Below, piece by piece: positions 7,001-7,252 of a stretch of DNA of 7,252 nucleotides. How positions within the stretch are numbered: position 1 is the stretch's first letter; each line of letters starts with the position of its first letter. Origin of the DNA: CAYGKP01 sp964350605. Lineage in GTDB: Bacteria; Bacteroidota; Bacteroidia; Cytophagales; JAAEPT01. The stretch is from NCBI GenBank assembly GCA_964350605.1, contig CAYGKP010000133.1, positions 1 through 7,252 on the forward strand. The letters are read 5' to 3'. The notes under the pieces are model-generated. The model had not been told where the DNA came from and did not search any database. It was given only the letters and a program-made list of their open reading frames with translations. Made by a program: the position numbers and the translations under genes.

Positions 7001-7249
7001 CAGCGCCTTGAGGTTCTTCTCGATCTCGAAGAGGATGTCCTCGACGCGGTCCAAGTCGCCGTCGGTGTCCGAGAGGCGCTTTAGGGTCTCTTTCTTGCGC
7101 TTCTTGAACTTGGCGATACCTGCGGCTTCCTCGAACAAATTGCGGCGCGAGTTCTCGCGGTCGTTGAGCAGGTCGTCGACCATCCCGAGCTCGATGATCG
7201 CGTACATGACGGCCCCAATGCCGCTATCCAGGAACAGCTTCGAGAAGAC
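4073..7249 (-). CDS. smc: Chromosome segregation/condensation ATPase SMC (N-terminal part missing)
   Basis: SMC forms the long-armed ATPase dimer of bacterial condensin (with ScpA/ScpB) that compacts and separates chromosomes. Counting from Met1 at 7207, 1044 residues are present, plus 14 more codons reading S-K-L-F-L-D-S-G-I-G in the usual SMC manner up to 7249. Order: end of the N-terminal head (E-E-A-A-G-I-A-K-F-K-K-R-K, 26-38); coiled coil about 45-365, rich in Glu, Lys, Arg, Gln and Ala; hinge about 369-525 (F-P-E-A-I-K-F-L to L-L-S-G-G-S-V-G); returning coiled coil to about 890; C-terminal head with ABC signature L-S-G-G-E-K-T (946-952), Walker B C-V-F-D-E-V-D (971-977, Glu975 catalytic) and I-V-T-H-N-K (1003-1008). 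I infer about 120 N-terminal residues, with Walker A and the Q-loop, lie outside the window. The first in-frame triplet at the edge (7252-7250) is TAG, so either the gene is interrupted or the edge bases are wrong. Met1 is not a natural start, since it lies inside the head domain. Confidence 0.93.
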   Translation of the reverse strand, partial: VFSKLFLDSGIGAVMYAIIELGMVDDLLNDRENSRRNLFEEAAGIAKFKKRKKETLKRLSDTDGDLDRVEDILFEIEKNLKALERQAKLAEKYRELKTEYRLRSIALARVQVKDQRESLDRLRKEARELEDRRGAIQAEWLKLEAGQEERKTKLVTSEQILRKRQETLNEAASAIRTKESDKQVRGERQRYLTDRRQQLERQIGEDQTRIAQLTDELSALSAEVALTEEKLRAAQSELGEKQQANEAQKARTLAQREQVNQQRETLQAARSGFYELSKGLEVSEAQLATLKRELERTESERADRGSNLDQLRGTRESGLKDLTEKETALAALEQQVTRWREVRTEKEQGLEALREKLAKKARDLDRVQNEYSLTKSLVDNLEGFPEAIKFLQKNSQWGVQAPLLSDLIACSEDDRLAIEYYLEPYMNHYVVDDEGQALRAVQLLGDAGKGKAHFFLLNRLEAVSLPSLPDLPGARAAMEAVEFDGKYKNLVAHLLGGVYLLDDERVSFPESDYVYLSRSGKLARRKYLLSGGSVGLFEGKRIGRAKNLEKLSAQLKSLEKERADLHEAVETAQRELQAHKDANPAAGLDSLRQEVTKANQAYTQARVELEQSEAYLTSASTRTEELAQNLRVLEDALAKGRPKLEVEQNRVATLESELSSFEQALATEQEAQAQTGEAFNAQNIALHQAQNRLDSLARERGYKADTLTQRRAALEANQAQLTQTEKDIFELLSRTEETDESLLDLYKEKENLEAAVREAEKDYYALRGEIEKQDTAQRDLAHQREQADTLRLSLTEKLNDAKLDLQSVRDRLSVEFNLDLDQLDFEDVGDIEDISSDQLRDLVQQARRKLDEMGPINPMAMEAYEEMKKRFDFITAQRADLLEAKDSLLATIEEIDAVAKETFLEAFGRIQANFQEVFRTLFTEDDTCELTLTRPDDPLDSPIEIKARPKGKRPLTINQLSGGEKTLTAVALLFSIYLLKPAPFCVFDEVDAPLDDANIDKFNRIIRTFSKDSQFIIVTHNKRTMSSTDIIYGVTMQEAGVSKLVPVDLRELKEDLSE

Positions 7250-7252
7250 CTA

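Noticed and set aside
7250..7252. TAG read as a sense codon through a changed genetic code
   Set aside because: TAG ends the peroxiredoxin-like gene exactly after its family tail K-W-K-K and ends the unknown exported protein's gene just as the next gene starts, so TAG is a normal stop here.

Overview
The window holds seven protein-coding genes, all on the minus strand, so transcription runs from high to low coordinates. There are no RNA genes, mobile elements, CRISPR arrays or gene-free stretches over 300 bases. Several signs point to a Bacteroidota bacterium with a rather high G+C content: an exported DUF1573 protein, a peroxiredoxin-like protein ending in the family's typical G-C-x-I-K-W-K tail, a MarR regulator of the type common in that phylum, an SMC with a Y-A-I-I-E-L-G-M-V-D-D segment, and a general lack of Shine-Dalgarno sequences. 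A finer placement (Flavobacteriia-like or Saprospiria-like) is a guess.

Layout in the direction of transcription: (1) 7249-4073, the chromosome-structuring ATPase SMC, lacking its N-terminal ATP-binding part because the sequence ends; (2) an 89-base gap with a possible promoter and an inverted repeat; (3) 3983-3528, a MarR-family regulator; (4) 3531-2575, a conserved exported protein of unknown function; (5) 2582-2085, a TlpA-like exported thioredoxin; (6) 2040-1432, a second exported thioredoxin-fold protein, peroxiredoxin-like; (7) 1410-457, a D-2-hydroxyacid dehydrogenase resembling glycerate dehydrogenase/hydroxypyruvate reductase; (8) 382-1, the start of an exported DUF1573 protein cut by the window edge.

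The six genes from the MarR regulator to the DUF1573 protein have overlaps of 4 and 8 bases, then gaps of 44, 21 and 35-74 bases, so they look like one operon. Four of the six products carry an export signal or N-terminal membrane anchor, and two of those are thioredoxin-fold proteins with CXXC sites. This suggests envelope thiol-redox or protein-folding work under local MarR control, but that link is inference. The window looks mostly ordinary. The points most worth checking are an in-frame TAG in smc exactly at the sequence edge, the uncharacterised exported family, and the possible MarR operator.
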